Source: Blastococcus sp. URHD0036
GTDB taxonomy: Bacteria > Actinomycetota > Actinomycetes > Mycobacteriales > Geodermatophilaceae
Direction of reading: 5' to 3'
Length of the DNA: 64,000 nt
NCBI RefSeq assembly: GCF_000701365.1
Contig: NZ_JNIK01000015.1
Span: forward strand, 186,001 to 250,000
Positions within the stretch are counted from its first letter, which is position 1, and every line of letters begins with the position of its first letter. The translations under genes were made by a program, and so were the position numbers. The notes beneath the pieces were generated by a model that saw only the letters and a list, made by a program, of their open reading frames with translations, was not told where the DNA came from and made no database searches. This document shows, in pieces, positions 10,450 through 19,154 of this stretch.

Positions 10450-11121
10450 TCAGCTCGTGCCGGTGGGGACCGGGACCGGCACGGGGGACCCCTCGGCGAA
10501 CCGCCGCTCGGCGCGGGCGGCGATGCCGCACAGCATCCGGCGGGTCATGACGAGCGTGACGGGCTCCATGACCCGATTCGCCAGACGCATGCCCATCCCG
10601 TGCGGCCGCCGGGCGACGGAGCGGGAGAGCAGCCGGCATCGGCCCGGCCCGTGCGGGATCAGGTGGAACGACCACACCGCGTTCCACGGGTGCTCCGGCG
10701 GCGCCTGGCGCAGCACCAGCGCCCGGCCGGGGACCACCTGCGCCACCGGGAAGGAGTAGCCCTGCGGTATCGGCCCGTAGCCCTCGGGGACCACGACCAC
10801 GCGGTCGCCGGGCACCAGGTGCTGCCACTCCTCGCGGATCTCCTCGGTCGAGTGGATGTCCAGGCCGACGAGGTTCTCCAGGCAGTCGTAGCTGTACATG
10901 CCGCCGCGGTCCTGCCCGATCTGCACGAGCCACGGCCAGACCGCCTCGGCCGGGGCCTCGACCGTGAGGGCCAGAGTCGTCTGCTCGACCGGCCCGGGGA
11001 CGAGCTCGTCGCCGGGCAGGACCCGCTGGGCCTCGCCATGGGTGGCACCCCAGTTGCGCGTGCCGTGCAGCAGTTGCAGGGCCAGCGCCGCGATCCCAGC
11101 TGCGGCCGAGAGTGTCCGCAT
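10450..11121 (-). CDS. SRPBCC-fold protein with N-terminal membrane anchor
   Basis: This 223-residue protein begins with a hydrophobic stretch (AAAGIAALALQLLHG) and then shows the SRPBCC/START-like pattern VEAPAEAVWPWLVQIGQDRGGMYSYDCLENL, WQHLVPGD and HPWNAVWSFHLIPH. These proteins hold hydrophobic ligands in a deep pocket. The ligand is unknown. Its ATG overlaps the stop of the DUF6544 gene by one base (CATCA junction), so the two are probably one operon from the box at 12083. Confidence 0.72.
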   Translation of the reverse strand: MRTLSAAAGIAALALQLLHGTRNWGATHGEAQRVLPGDELVPGPVEQTTLALTVEAPAEAVWPWLVQIGQDRGGMYSYDCLENLVGLDIHSTEEIREEWQHLVPGDRVVVVPEGYGPIPQGYSFPVAQVVPGRALVLRQAPPEHPWNAVWSFHLIPHGPGRCRLLSRSVARRPHGMGMRLANRVMEPVTLVMTRRMLCGIAARAERRFAEGSPVPVPVPTGTS

Positions 11122-11987
11122 CACCGGGCTGCCTCCCCGGGAGCGATGTCGTACTCGAGGTCGGTGACCGTCATGTCGCCGTAGGGCAGCTCCCGTCCGT
11201 CCGGCAGGTGCCACACCGCGCAGGCCCGGCCCAGCCGGGGCCGGCCGTCGACGACGCCCCAGTCAAGGACCGGGGTGCTCCACGTGGCCCGGACCAGGCC
11301 GCCGGGCAGGTCGGCCCAGCGGTCGTCGGTGCGGACGTCGTAGGGGCGGCCGTGAGCTCCGAGCCGGACCTCCGCGCCGACGGTCCGCCCGGCATCGGTC
11401 ACCGCGACCCGGAAGGAGTCCGCGCCGGTCTCCTCCCAGCCGACCCGCGGGTCCAGCAGCATGCCGGGGGCCATGAGGACGGCGTCGTCGAGCCAGGTGA
11501 CCAGCTCGCTGGTGTCGAACTCGGGCCCGGAACCGTTCGCGACGGGGACCAGGCCGAGCAGCTTGCCGCGCATCCGGCCGTGCCCGGCGCGGTAGGTGTC
11601 CCAGCCCCACAGGGGCACCGCGCGGCCGACGAGCAGCCGCATCCGGAACAGCCGGGTGATCCCGTCGACGGTGTTGTACTGCCACGCGTCGCACGGCATC
11701 CACGGTGCGTCCGGTCCGCGCCGGAACCGGCCGCTCAAGTGGGCCCGGAACGACCGGGTGCGCGGCCGGCCGACCACACCCATGGCATGCAGGTACCGGC
11801 GCACGGGAGGGGGGAGCGCGGCGAGGTCGTCCTCGGTGACCGGGGCCCCCTCGGTCGCGACGGCGGGCAGCCCCGCGGCGGCGACGCCGCGGCGGAAGGC
11901 ACGCGGGGGCCGCTCAGCAGTGGCCGGCGGCTCCGCGACGTCCGGGGACACGGGGCTGCTCGGGGCTCGAGACGCCGCGCTGCTCAT
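11121..11987 (-). CDS. DUF6544 family protein
   Basis: This 288-residue protein of unknown function contains LPPPVRRYLHAMGVVGRPRTRSF near residue 60, then WMPCDAWQYNTVDGITRLFRMR, the MRGKLLGLVPVANGSGPEFD region and LVTWLDDAVLMAPGMLL. These are the conserved features of DUF6544, predicted beta-rich lipid-binding-like proteins. A GGAGGG ribosome site lies 7 nt before the ATG. It is first in a two-gene operon with the SRPBCC protein and divergent from a Usp gene across a perfect DosR-like box. Confidence 0.72.
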   Translation of the reverse strand: MSSAASRAPSSPVSPDVAEPPATAERPPRAFRRGVAAAGLPAVATEGAPVTEDDLAALPPPVRRYLHAMGVVGRPRTRSFRAHLSGRFRRGPDAPWMPCDAWQYNTVDGITRLFRMRLLVGRAVPLWGWDTYRAGHGRMRGKLLGLVPVANGSGPEFDTSELVTWLDDAVLMAPGMLLDPRVGWEETGADSFRVAVTDAGRTVGAEVRLGAHGRPYDVRTDDRWADLPGGLVRATWSTPVLDWGVVDGRPRLGRACAVWHLPDGRELPYGDMTVTDLEYDIAPGEAAR

Positions 11988-12082
11988 GCAGATTCCCTCC
12001 GTCCCCGGTGCACCGACCGGCTCCCGGGTGACGCTAGGAGGGGACGGCGTGGCCGGGCGGCGGCTGGAGGGCCTCCCGGCGC

Positions 12083-12096
12083 GGGCCGAAGGTCCC
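12083..12096. promoter_or_regulatory. DosR-box-like site, exact best 14-mer, divergent gap
   Basis: GGGCCGAAGGTCCC is the exact reverse complement of the boxes at 2264 and 19083. It lies 95 bp from the DUF6544 ATG (minus strand) and 97 bp from the Usp GTG (plus strand), so a single near-central box probably serves both promoters. Confidence 0.75.
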
Positions 12097-12193
12097 CACC
12101 GCGGAGGACATCGGGCCGCGGCCGGCCGGCGGGCGGGCGTCGAGGGTGGGTCGAGGCCCGGCGAGCGACCGGGCGGAGAGCCGAGGGACGACG

Positions 12194-13207
12194 GTGACGC
12201 CACAGCAGACCGCTCCGGACCGCGTCGCGCCACCGCGGGACGGGCAGGCAGACCCGGAGCCGGCGCGGTGGGTCGTGGGAGTCGACGGTTCGCCCGGTGC
12301 GCGTGCCGCCCTCGCCTGGGCCCTCACCGCGGCCGCCGGATCGGGCGCGAACCTCGAGCTGGTCAGTTCCTATCCGGCCGACTCCTACTGGATGGATCCG
12401 TTCCTGCTGGACGTGGGCCGGCTCGACGCCATCCGCGACGACACCACGGCACGGGTCCGGGAGTTCCTCGCCGAGGTCCTCCGGGACCCCACCGTCACCG
12501 CTGTCCCCGGCGCCGCCGAGGTGCCCACCGACGTGGTGGTGGCCGGGGGAGCTCCCGCCGAGCACCTCGTCGCCCGGGCCGGTGGTGCGCAGCTCCTGGT
12601 GGTGGGCAGCCGGGGCCGGGGTGGGGTGCGCAGCACGCTGCTCGGGTCCGTGGCGCTGCACTGCGTCGCGCACGCGCCCTGCCCGGTGGTCGTCGTCCAT
12701 GCCGGCGCGGTGCAGCCGCCGCCACGGGTCGTGGTCGGGATCGACGACTCGGCGATGTCCCGGACCGCGCTGGCGCGGGCCGCCGATGAGGCGCGCCGGC
12801 GGGGGGCCGAGCTCGAGGTCGTCGCGGTGCACCAGGTCGAGTCGTACTGGAGCGACCTCTACGCGGTGACCTTCCCGCCGGTGACGGACACGCTCGACTC
12901 GGCCCGCGCCCGGGTCGAGGAGATCGTGACCGAGGTGCTCGGTTCCGCAACCGGCGTCCGGCTGCGCATCGAGTCCGGCGCGCCGGCGGAGGAACTCGTC
13001 CGCGCGGCGGACGGCGCCGTTCTCCTGGTGGTCGGCAGCCGCAGCCACAGCCGCATCGCCGGGATGGTGCTGGGCTCCGTGGCGCTGCACTGCGCCGTGC
13101 ACGCGGCGTGCCCGGTGATGGTGGTGCACCCGGAGCCGACGGGCACCGCGAGCGGCTCGGCGGCGCGGTCGGCCCAGGAGCCGGCGCAGGCGTCGGCTGG
13201 GAGCTGA
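12194..13207 (+). CDS. tandem universal stress protein
   Basis: This 337-residue protein has two Usp domains, opening with WVVGVDGSPGARAALAWAL and VVVGIDDSAMSRTALARAA. The ATP loops are VVGSRGRGGVRSTLLGSV (canonical) and VVGSRSHSRIAGMVLGSV (the second glycine replaced by serine). A Ser/Ala/Glu tail follows. The start is a GTG with GAGGG 6 nt before it. It is followed after 6 bp by an AdhA-like dehydrogenase gene, with which it probably forms an operon. It closely resembles the Usp at 7687, which suggests local duplication. Confidence 0.89.
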   Translation: MTPQQTAPDRVAPPRDGQADPEPARWVVGVDGSPGARAALAWALTAAAGSGANLELVSSYPADSYWMDPFLLDVGRLDAIRDDTTARVREFLAEVLRDPTVTAVPGAAEVPTDVVVAGGAPAEHLVARAGGAQLLVVGSRGRGGVRSTLLGSVALHCVAHAPCPVVVVHAGAVQPPPRVVVGIDDSAMSRTALARAADEARRRGAELEVVAVHQVESYWSDLYAVTFPPVTDTLDSARARVEEIVTEVLGSATGVRLRIESGAPAEELVRAADGAVLLVVGSRSHSRIAGMVLGSVALHCAVHAACPVMVVHPEPTGTASGSAARSAQEPAQASAGS

Positions 13208-13213
13208 CCGCCC

Positions 13214-14212
13214 GTGCGGGCCTGGGTGGTGGACACGCCGACGCCGATCGCGGCCGGACCGCTCGTGCGGATGGAGCGGCCGCCGCCCGAGCCCGGCCCT
13301 GGCCAGGTCCGCGTGGACGTGTCGTGCTGCGGTGTCTGCCGCACCGACCTGCACCTCGCCGAGGGCGACCTGCCGCCGCGGCGTCCCGGCGTCGTCCCGG
13401 GGCACGAGGTGGTCGGGCGCGTGGGAGCGCTCGGGGCCGGGGCGACCCGGTTCGCGCTGGGGGAGCGGGTCGGCGTGCCCTGGCTCGGGCGGACCGACGG
13501 CACCTGCCGCTTCTGCCGCCGCGGCGACGAGAACCTCTGCACCACGCCGCTCTTCACCGGCTGGGACCTCGACGGCGGCTACGCCGACGCCTGCCTGGTG
13601 GAGGAGCGGTTCGCCTACCGGCTGCCCGAGGACCTCGCCGACGAGCAGGCCGCACCGCTGCTGTGCGCCGGCGTCATCGGCTACCGGGCGCTGCGCTGTG
13701 CCGAGGTCCCGCCCGGCGGGCGGCTGGGGATCTACGGCTTCGGGGGCAGCGCGCACCTGACGGCTCAGGTCGCGCTCGCCCAGGGCCTGCGGGTGCACGT
13801 CCTCACCAGGGGTGAGCACAACCGGGAGCTGGCCCGAGAGCTCGGTGCCGACTCCGTCGGCGGAGCCACCGGCGCGCCTCCGGAGCCGCTGGACGGGGCG
13901 ATCCTCTTCACGCCCGCCGGTGAGCTGGTACCGGTCGCGCTCCGCGCCCTCGACCGGGGCGGCACGCTGGCGGTCGCCGGCATCTGGCTGTCACCGATCC
14001 CGGCGCTCGACTACGCGGACGACCTGTTCGAGGAGCGCCGGCTGCGCAGCGTCACGGCCAACACCCGCCGCGACGGCGAGGAGTTCCTCCGGCTGGCCGC
14101 TCGCCTCGGCGTCCGTGCCACCACGACCGCCTACGCGATGGACGACGCCCCGCACGCCCTCGCCGACCTGGCCGCCGGCCGCTTCGGCGGCGCTGCGGTG
14201 CTGCACACCTGA
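13214..14212 (+). CDS. zinc-dependent alcohol dehydrogenase, AdhA-like
   Basis: The 332-residue medium-chain dehydrogenase shows catalytic-zinc residues C42 (CGVCRTDLH), H64 and E65 (GHEVVG) and the Rossmann GXGGXA-like loop YGFGGSAHLTAQVA. In the structural-zinc loop, where four cysteines are usual, the first is replaced by aspartate (D95, then C98, C101, C109). That site may be weak or Asp-ligated. Relatives such as mycobacterial AdhA reduce aldehydes or oxidise primary alcohols with NAD(P). Co-transcription with the upstream Usp gene fits a fermentative, redox-balancing role in hypoxia. Confidence 0.85.
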   Translation: MRAWVVDTPTPIAAGPLVRMERPPPEPGPGQVRVDVSCCGVCRTDLHLAEGDLPPRRPGVVPGHEVVGRVGALGAGATRFALGERVGVPWLGRTDGTCRFCRRGDENLCTTPLFTGWDLDGGYADACLVEERFAYRLPEDLADEQAAPLLCAGVIGYRALRCAEVPPGGRLGIYGFGGSAHLTAQVALAQGLRVHVLTRGEHNRELARELGADSVGGATGAPPEPLDGAILFTPAGELVPVALRALDRGGTLAVAGIWLSPIPALDYADDLFEERRLRSVTANTRRDGEEFLRLAARLGVRATTTAYAMDDAPHALADLAAGRFGGAAVLHT

Positions 14213-14277
14213 CGCGCCGGAGCCGACGACGGCATCGGCAACGGACGCGCCACGACGTCGCCGCGCGTGGCTGGTCG

Positions 14278-15429
14278 TCACACCCAGGTCGTCCCTCCGC
14301 GACCGTCGGAGACGGGACGGCGACGGGCTCTGCCGTCCGCCGCCCGGGTCTCGTGCTGCGGCCCGACTGGCGGGGTGGGCAGGGGCCGCGGCTCCGTCTC
14401 CGGCGGTCGGGTGCTGTTCTCCACCACGTCGTCCCGCAGCCGGTGCGGGGGTGCGGGGGTGGCCTCGGCACGGCCGATGCGCAGCAACGCCTGTGGATGG
14501 GAGGTCCACGTCAGCGCCGACCGCAGCTGCGTGCGGGTCAGTGGCACCTCGATCGCCTGCGTCAGTGGACTGGCGGCCCATCCTCGCCGGGTCAGCTCGA
14601 GCAGCACCCGCTCCAGGGCCTCGCCGGCCCGCAACCAGGCCGCCTGGTCGTCGCGAGCCGTGGCCAGGAGGACGAGGGTCTGGCGCATGGTGGACCGCGT
14701 CTCGGGCGGGAGTCCGCCGGCGCCCGCGCTGTCGAAGTCTCGGAGGGGGAGGTCGTCGCGCTGGCGACCGTCGACGTGCGGAACAGCGCTGGTCGGAACG
14801 CCGTCCCGGCTGGCTGCCGACCGCGTGGTCCACGCGCGCAGCTCCGCGCGGTATGCGGCGTCGGCGTTCTGCACGGCGTCGGCCTGCTGGGTCAGGCGGG
14901 CCACGAGCTGTCGGTGGTGCTCCTGCCTCACGACGACGAGCTCGGCGTCCTCCGCCGCCACAGCATCTGCGAGGGCGCGCAGTGCGTCGTCGGGGAGCTC
15001 CTCGTCGCTGAAGGCGCGGCGGTTGGTGCGCCGCTGGGGGACCGCCGGGGCCAGGGCGGCGAGCTCGGGGTCCGAGGCGCCGTCGACCGGGCGGACCACC
15101 GCCATCAGGTCGGGGTCGCGGGCATCGGGCAGCCGCTCGGTCACGACCGACCACCCGGCCGCGGCGAGGGCGACCCGCGCGTTGAACAGCGCGGCTCCGA
15201 CGCTCAGGGCCAGCGCTCGCCCCACGGGATCGAGGGTCGGCAGCTGCCGCGTCCGGTCGGCGTGCAGGTCCAGCCGGTCGTCGTGCAGGACCAGCCGCCA
15301 GGGCTGGGTGTTGTGCACCGATGGGGCGAGGAGTGCCAGGTCGACGGCGACCTCGAGCGCGTCGGTCCGGGGCAGGCGCGAGGTGGTCGCGGCCGGGGGC
15401 GCCGGGGCGGGATGGGTGGTCGGCGGCAT
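14278..15429 (-). CDS. Acg-family nitroreductase, second copy
   Basis: This 383-residue Acg-type protein has the signature LLAPSVHNTQPWRL near residue 35, VPQRRTNRRAFSDEELP and the QTLVLLATARDDQAAWLRAGEALERVLL region. A C-terminal tail of about 50 residues, rich in Pro, Arg and Glu, is beyond the usual family length and may be disordered. The ATG has GAGAGGAG a few bases upstream. Two DosR-like boxes lie 111-147 bp upstream in the gap shared with the DUF4389 gene. It is probably a cytosolic FMN enzyme of unknown substrate. Confidence 0.87.
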   Translation of the reverse strand: MPPTTHPAPAPPAATTSRLPRTDALEVAVDLALLAPSVHNTQPWRLVLHDDRLDLHADRTRQLPTLDPVGRALALSVGAALFNARVALAAAGWSVVTERLPDARDPDLMAVVRPVDGASDPELAALAPAVPQRRTNRRAFSDEELPDDALRALADAVAAEDAELVVVRQEHHRQLVARLTQQADAVQNADAAYRAELRAWTTRSAASRDGVPTSAVPHVDGRQRDDLPLRDFDSAGAGGLPPETRSTMRQTLVLLATARDDQAAWLRAGEALERVLLELTRRGWAASPLTQAIEVPLTRTQLRSALTWTSHPQALLRIGRAEATPAPPHRLRDDVVENSTRPPETEPRPLPTPPVGPQHETRAADGRARRRPVSDGRGGTTWV

Positions 15430-15539
15430 GGGAACTCCTCTCCGCGATGGTGCCTGTCCAGGCTGCGGCCGAGCCGGGCGCGGCCGCCCGGGGCCCGGTG
15501 TCCTGACACCCGGTGACGAACGTCCCGCGCTGCCGACCG

Positions 15540-15576
15540 GCGCCGGAGGTCCCTGTGCGCGGCTGACCCAGGTCCC
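15540..15576. promoter_or_regulatory. paired DosR-box-like sites between nitroreductase and DUF4389 gene
   Basis: GCGCCGGAGGTCCC (15540-15553) and CTGACCCAGGTCCC (15563-15576) each differ at two positions from better boxes elsewhere in the window. Their starts are 23 bp apart, like the pair at 7571. They probably serve the minus-strand nitroreductase and the plus-strand DUF4389 gene. Confidence 0.6.
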
Positions 15577-15696
15577 ACCGGGATGCGCCCCACGACCCCA
15601 CCGCTGAGGCCGCCACGGCGGCGACGCTGCTCGGGACGCCGGAACCCCGGGACGACGCGCGCCCGGGAGCACGTCCGGCGGGAAGAGGAGGACGGC

Positions 15697-17294
15697 GTGA
15701 CCGAGAACCGGACGCCCTATCCCGTGCGCGTCGACGCGTCGCTGGACGACTCGCTCTCGCGGGGACTCTGGCTCGTCAAGTGGCTCCTGCTGATCCCGCA
15801 CCTCGTGGTGCTGGCGTTCCTGTGGCTGGGCTTCGCGGTCGTCAGCGTGCTGGCGTTCTTCGCGATCCTGGTCACCGGCCGGTATCCGCGCGCGCTGTTC
15901 GAGACGACGTCGGGGTTCTGCGGTGGACGTGGCGGGTGCACTACTACGGATACGGGGCCCTGGGCACCGACCGCTACCCGCCGTTCACCCTCGCCGACGT
16001 GCCGGACTACCCGGCGCACCTGGACGTGCCCTACCCGGAGCGGCTCTCCCGCGGGCTGGTGCTCGTCAAGTGGTGGCTTCTCGCTCTGCCGCACTACGTC
16101 GTCGTCGCCGTGTTCGTCGGCGGTGGCATCTGGTTCGGCACCGGCGCCGACGGCAGGTGGGACGACGGCTGGGGCGCCGGTGGCCTCGTCGGCCTCCTGG
16201 TCTTCGTCGCCGGCGTCGTGCTGCTCTTCGCCGGCCGCTACCCGCGCGGCCTCTACGACTTCGTGCTGGGCATGGACCGCTGGGTCCTGCGCGTCGCGGC
16301 CTACGCCGCCCTGATGACCGATGCGTACCCGCCGTTCCGGATGGACATGGGCGGCAGCGATCCGGGCTCGCTTCCGACCGGGCCGCTCCCGGCCGGCCCC
16401 GGGGGCGGCGGTGCGGTGCACCCCGTGACCGGCCCGGTCGGCGGCCCGTCCGGCGCTGTGGCCGCCGGCGGGAGGACGCGCGGCGGCTGGCCCGCGGGCC
16501 GGATCGTCACCCTGGTGATCGGCTCGGTGCTGCTCGCGACGGCCACCGGCTTCGTCGGCGCCGGCGGTGCGGTCCTCTGGGCGGACCAGACCCAGCGGGA
16601 CGACGACGGGTGGCTGGTGTCGCCGGACGCCGAGTTGTCCGGCAAGGGCTACGCGGTGACCACCGACGGGTTCCTGTTGGAGGGCGATGGCCTGGACTGG
16701 GTGGTCGACGACCTCATCGGCACCGCGCGGATCGAGGTCACGTCGAGAACCGGCAGCGACCTGTTCATCGGTCTGGGCCGCACGTCCGACGTGGAGACAT
16801 ACCTGGACGGCGTGGGACGCAGCGTGCTGGACGACCTGGCCGTCTCGGCCGAGGGGGAGCGGGACGTGCTCCGCGGCATGACCGACGTGGCGGGCGGTCC
16901 GCCGGCCACGCCTCCCGGCGACGCCGATGTGTGGGTCGCGTCGGCCACCGGCAGCGGGACCCAGGTGCTGGACTGGCGCCCCACCGAGGGCGACTGGACG
17001 GTGGTCGTCATGCGCGCCGACGGCGCGGCCGGCATCCAGGCCGAGGTCCGCGCGGGCGCGACGCTGCCCGGCCTGACCTGGTTCTCCTGGGTCCTCATCG
17101 GCATCGGCGGTGTCATCGCACTGGCCGGCGGGCTGCTCGTGGCGCTGGCGGTGCGCGGTGCGCGGCAGGTCCCGCCGCCCGGTGGACAGCCGGCGGAGCA
17201 GCTGCCTCCGATCCCGCCGGCGCCTCCGGCGGGTGTTCCGGCGCCGGTGCTCAGTGGCGGCCCGAGTGATGGGACGCCGAGCGCGTCGACGTGA
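15697..17294 (+). pseudogene. DUF4389 membrane protein, broken by a one-base frameshift
   Basis: A GTG start with GAGGAGG upstream opens a protein with a first DUF4389 unit (LSRGLWLVKWLLLIPHLVVL) that reads in frame to RALFETTSGF. There the sequence gggttctgcgg stands where gggttcctgcgg would continue as FLRWTWRVHYYGYGALGTDRY in the next frame. The second unit (RLSRGLVLVKWWLLALPHYVV), a Pro/Gly linker and a further membrane-anchored domain then run open to the TGA. Restoring one C near 15918 gives one continuous protein of about 532 residues. The loss is either a natural mutation or a sequencing or assembly error. The function of DUF4389 proteins is unknown. Confidence 0.85.
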
Positions 17295-17330
17295 CAGCGC
17301 CGTGCCCGGCATGCCCTCGGCGCGGGCCGG

Positions 17331-18965
17331 TCAGAAGGGCGGCGGATCGTCGGCCGGGTCCGGCTCGACCGGTGGGTCGGGCCGGGTGACGAGGACGCGG
17401 GGGGTGGTCAGCGGCAGGTCGGGTGGGTCGGCGCCGTGCCATCGGGTGCCGGCCGTGGCGGCGCGGGCGGCCCGGGGTGGGCGGCTGGTGCGGGTCACGC
17501 CGCTGGGGGTGGTGACGGTGAGGGTGCCGTCGGGGGCCAGGGTGTGCCGCCAGCCGGGGGCGTGGGTCTTGAGCCGGTGGTGGCGGCGGCACAGGCAGCA
17601 CAGGTTCTCGCAGCTGGTCTGGCCGCCCTCGCCGTGGGGGACGACGTGGTCGCAGTCGGACCAGCCGGCGCGGTTGGCGCAGCCGGGGTGGCGGCAGGTG
17701 CGGTCGCGGGTGTGCAGGTACCGCACCTGGGAGGCGCTGGGCCGGTACCGGTCCACTGCCGCGGGGATGCCGAGCACCGGGCAGCCGCACGCGGCGTCGG
17801 GGTGGGCGGAGCAGCCGCGGCGGGCAGCGGTTCGCAGTTCGGCGTCCGTGGCGACGGCGAGTAGCGCGCCGTCCCCGGCGGTGAAGGCGAACCGCAGGCT
17901 GCCGCCGGCCGGGGCCCGCAGCCCGATCGCGTCGAGGTCGGTGAGCAGCCGACGGACATGGGCGGCGGTGACCGGCTCGCCGTCGACCTGCCCGGTGGGT
18001 GCGGCGACGGCGCCGGGGTGGGTCAGCACTGCCGGGAGCGGGCTGCCCTCGGCGAGGAACCGCTCGGCGGTCAGCGCGGTGATCGGGACGTCGACGGTGA
18101 CCGAGGCCGTCACCGACGGCTGCCGGTCGTCCCAGGGCTGCAGCACCCGATCGGCCAGTGCCCCGGTGCGGAGCTGACCGAGCAGCCGGTCGTCGCCGTC
18201 GGCCTTCGCGGCCCGGGCGTCGGCGTCGACCTTCCGGGCGCACGCCACCGCCAGCTCGTGCGGCATGCGGGAGACCAGCTCGCTGATCCCGTCGCCGACC
18301 GGGCGGACGGTCACGTCGCAGGCGCGTTCGGCATCCGCGCGGCGCCGGTCGGAGGCGGCCGCGTCACGGGCGGCCAGTTCCCGCCGGACCGCGGCCCGCA
18401 GCTGCGTGATCGACCACTCGGGCGCGGCCGGCAGCACCGCGGCCTCGACCTCGGCGATGACGGTCAGCGCGACCGCGCGGGCCTTCCAGCCCAGCTCGTC
18501 GGCGATCGCCCGGGCCCGGGGCCAGTCCAGGCGGCCGGCGTTCAGGGCGGCCCAGGTGGCGGGCAGCTTCTCGGCCAGCGCCGCGCACTGGTCGGCGAGC
18601 TTGCTCGCCGCGGTCCGCGAGCAGGACAGCACGAGCGCCAACTCGTCGACGAAGAACTCACTGACCCCGTCCAGCCGGCCGGGCCCGGGCGCCTCGTCGG
18701 CACCGGAGCGGACGAACCGACGATCGGCGGAGTCAGGGCGGACCGCGGCGATCTCCATGACCGCCTGCACCCGCAGACCGGCCAGCATCGCCTCCGCCGC
18801 GGTGATCTGCTGGAGCAGCCGGGCGTTCTCCGCCGCACTCCGGCCCCGGGGGAGCAGTTCCGGCAGCGTCTCGGGCTCGCGGTACGGGTCCGGCTCGGCG
18901 GACTCCCGCGGCGCGGACAGCGGTACGAGGGTCACCCCGACCGCGTACCGCTGCCCCGACGTCAT
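17331..18965 (-). CDS. DUF222/HNH endonuclease of the 13E12-repeat type
   Basis: The 544-residue protein has an N-terminal and central DUF222 region (about 20-330) and a C-terminal HNH nuclease motif (RTCRHPGCANRAGWSDCDHV, then GGQTSCENLCCLCRRHHRLKTH), with C-x4-C and C-x2-C pairs flanking the D-H-V catalytic core. Such proteins occur in many copies per actinobacterial genome and match the M. tuberculosis REP13E12 family. They are thought to be domesticated or mobile homing-type elements, and a cellular role is not established. It interrupts the run of dormancy genes, and no flanking repeats were recognised. Confidence 0.88.
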   Translation of the reverse strand: MTSGQRYAVGVTLVPLSAPRESAEPDPYREPETLPELLPRGRSAAENARLLQQITAAEAMLAGLRVQAVMEIAAVRPDSADRRFVRSGADEAPGPGRLDGVSEFFVDELALVLSCSRTAASKLADQCAALAEKLPATWAALNAGRLDWPRARAIADELGWKARAVALTVIAEVEAAVLPAAPEWSITQLRAAVRRELAARDAAASDRRRADAERACDVTVRPVGDGISELVSRMPHELAVACARKVDADARAAKADGDDRLLGQLRTGALADRVLQPWDDRQPSVTASVTVDVPITALTAERFLAEGSPLPAVLTHPGAVAAPTGQVDGEPVTAAHVRRLLTDLDAIGLRAPAGGSLRFAFTAGDGALLAVATDAELRTAARRGCSAHPDAACGCPVLGIPAAVDRYRPSASQVRYLHTRDRTCRHPGCANRAGWSDCDHVVPHGEGGQTSCENLCCLCRRHHRLKTHAPGWRHTLAPDGTLTVTTPSGVTRTSRPPRAARAATAGTRWHGADPPDLPLTTPRVLVTRPDPPVEPDPADDPPPF

Positions 18966-19082
18966 GCCCCCACGCTAGGGCGGGGGTACGACAGAAACGG
19001 GCCGCTGAGCAGCACGAACGAATGTCTGCACAGACGGGGGAGTCGGGGCGGGGGGTCAGGGGGCTGGTGTTCCGGCAGGCGC

Positions 19083-19096
19083 GGGACCTTCGGCCC
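19083..19096. promoter_or_regulatory. DosR-box-like site, exact best 14-mer, before the CtpF-like ATPase
   Basis: GGGACCTTCGGCCC is identical to the box at 2264 and ends 58 bp before the ATPase ATG. In M. tuberculosis the ctpF gene is also part of the DosR regulon, so both the box and the gene type agree. Confidence 0.78.
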
Positions 19097-19154
19097 GGCC
19101 TGCCCGCCTTTCGGACGTGCCGGTTCGCCGGGCGGGCCGGTGCACTGGACAGCG

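Noticed and set aside
17958-19154. Long in-frame upstream extension of the CtpF-like ATPase
   Set aside because: The extension lies antisense to the DUF222/HNH gene and runs through the box at 19083; ATPase similarity begins only after the ATG at 19155.
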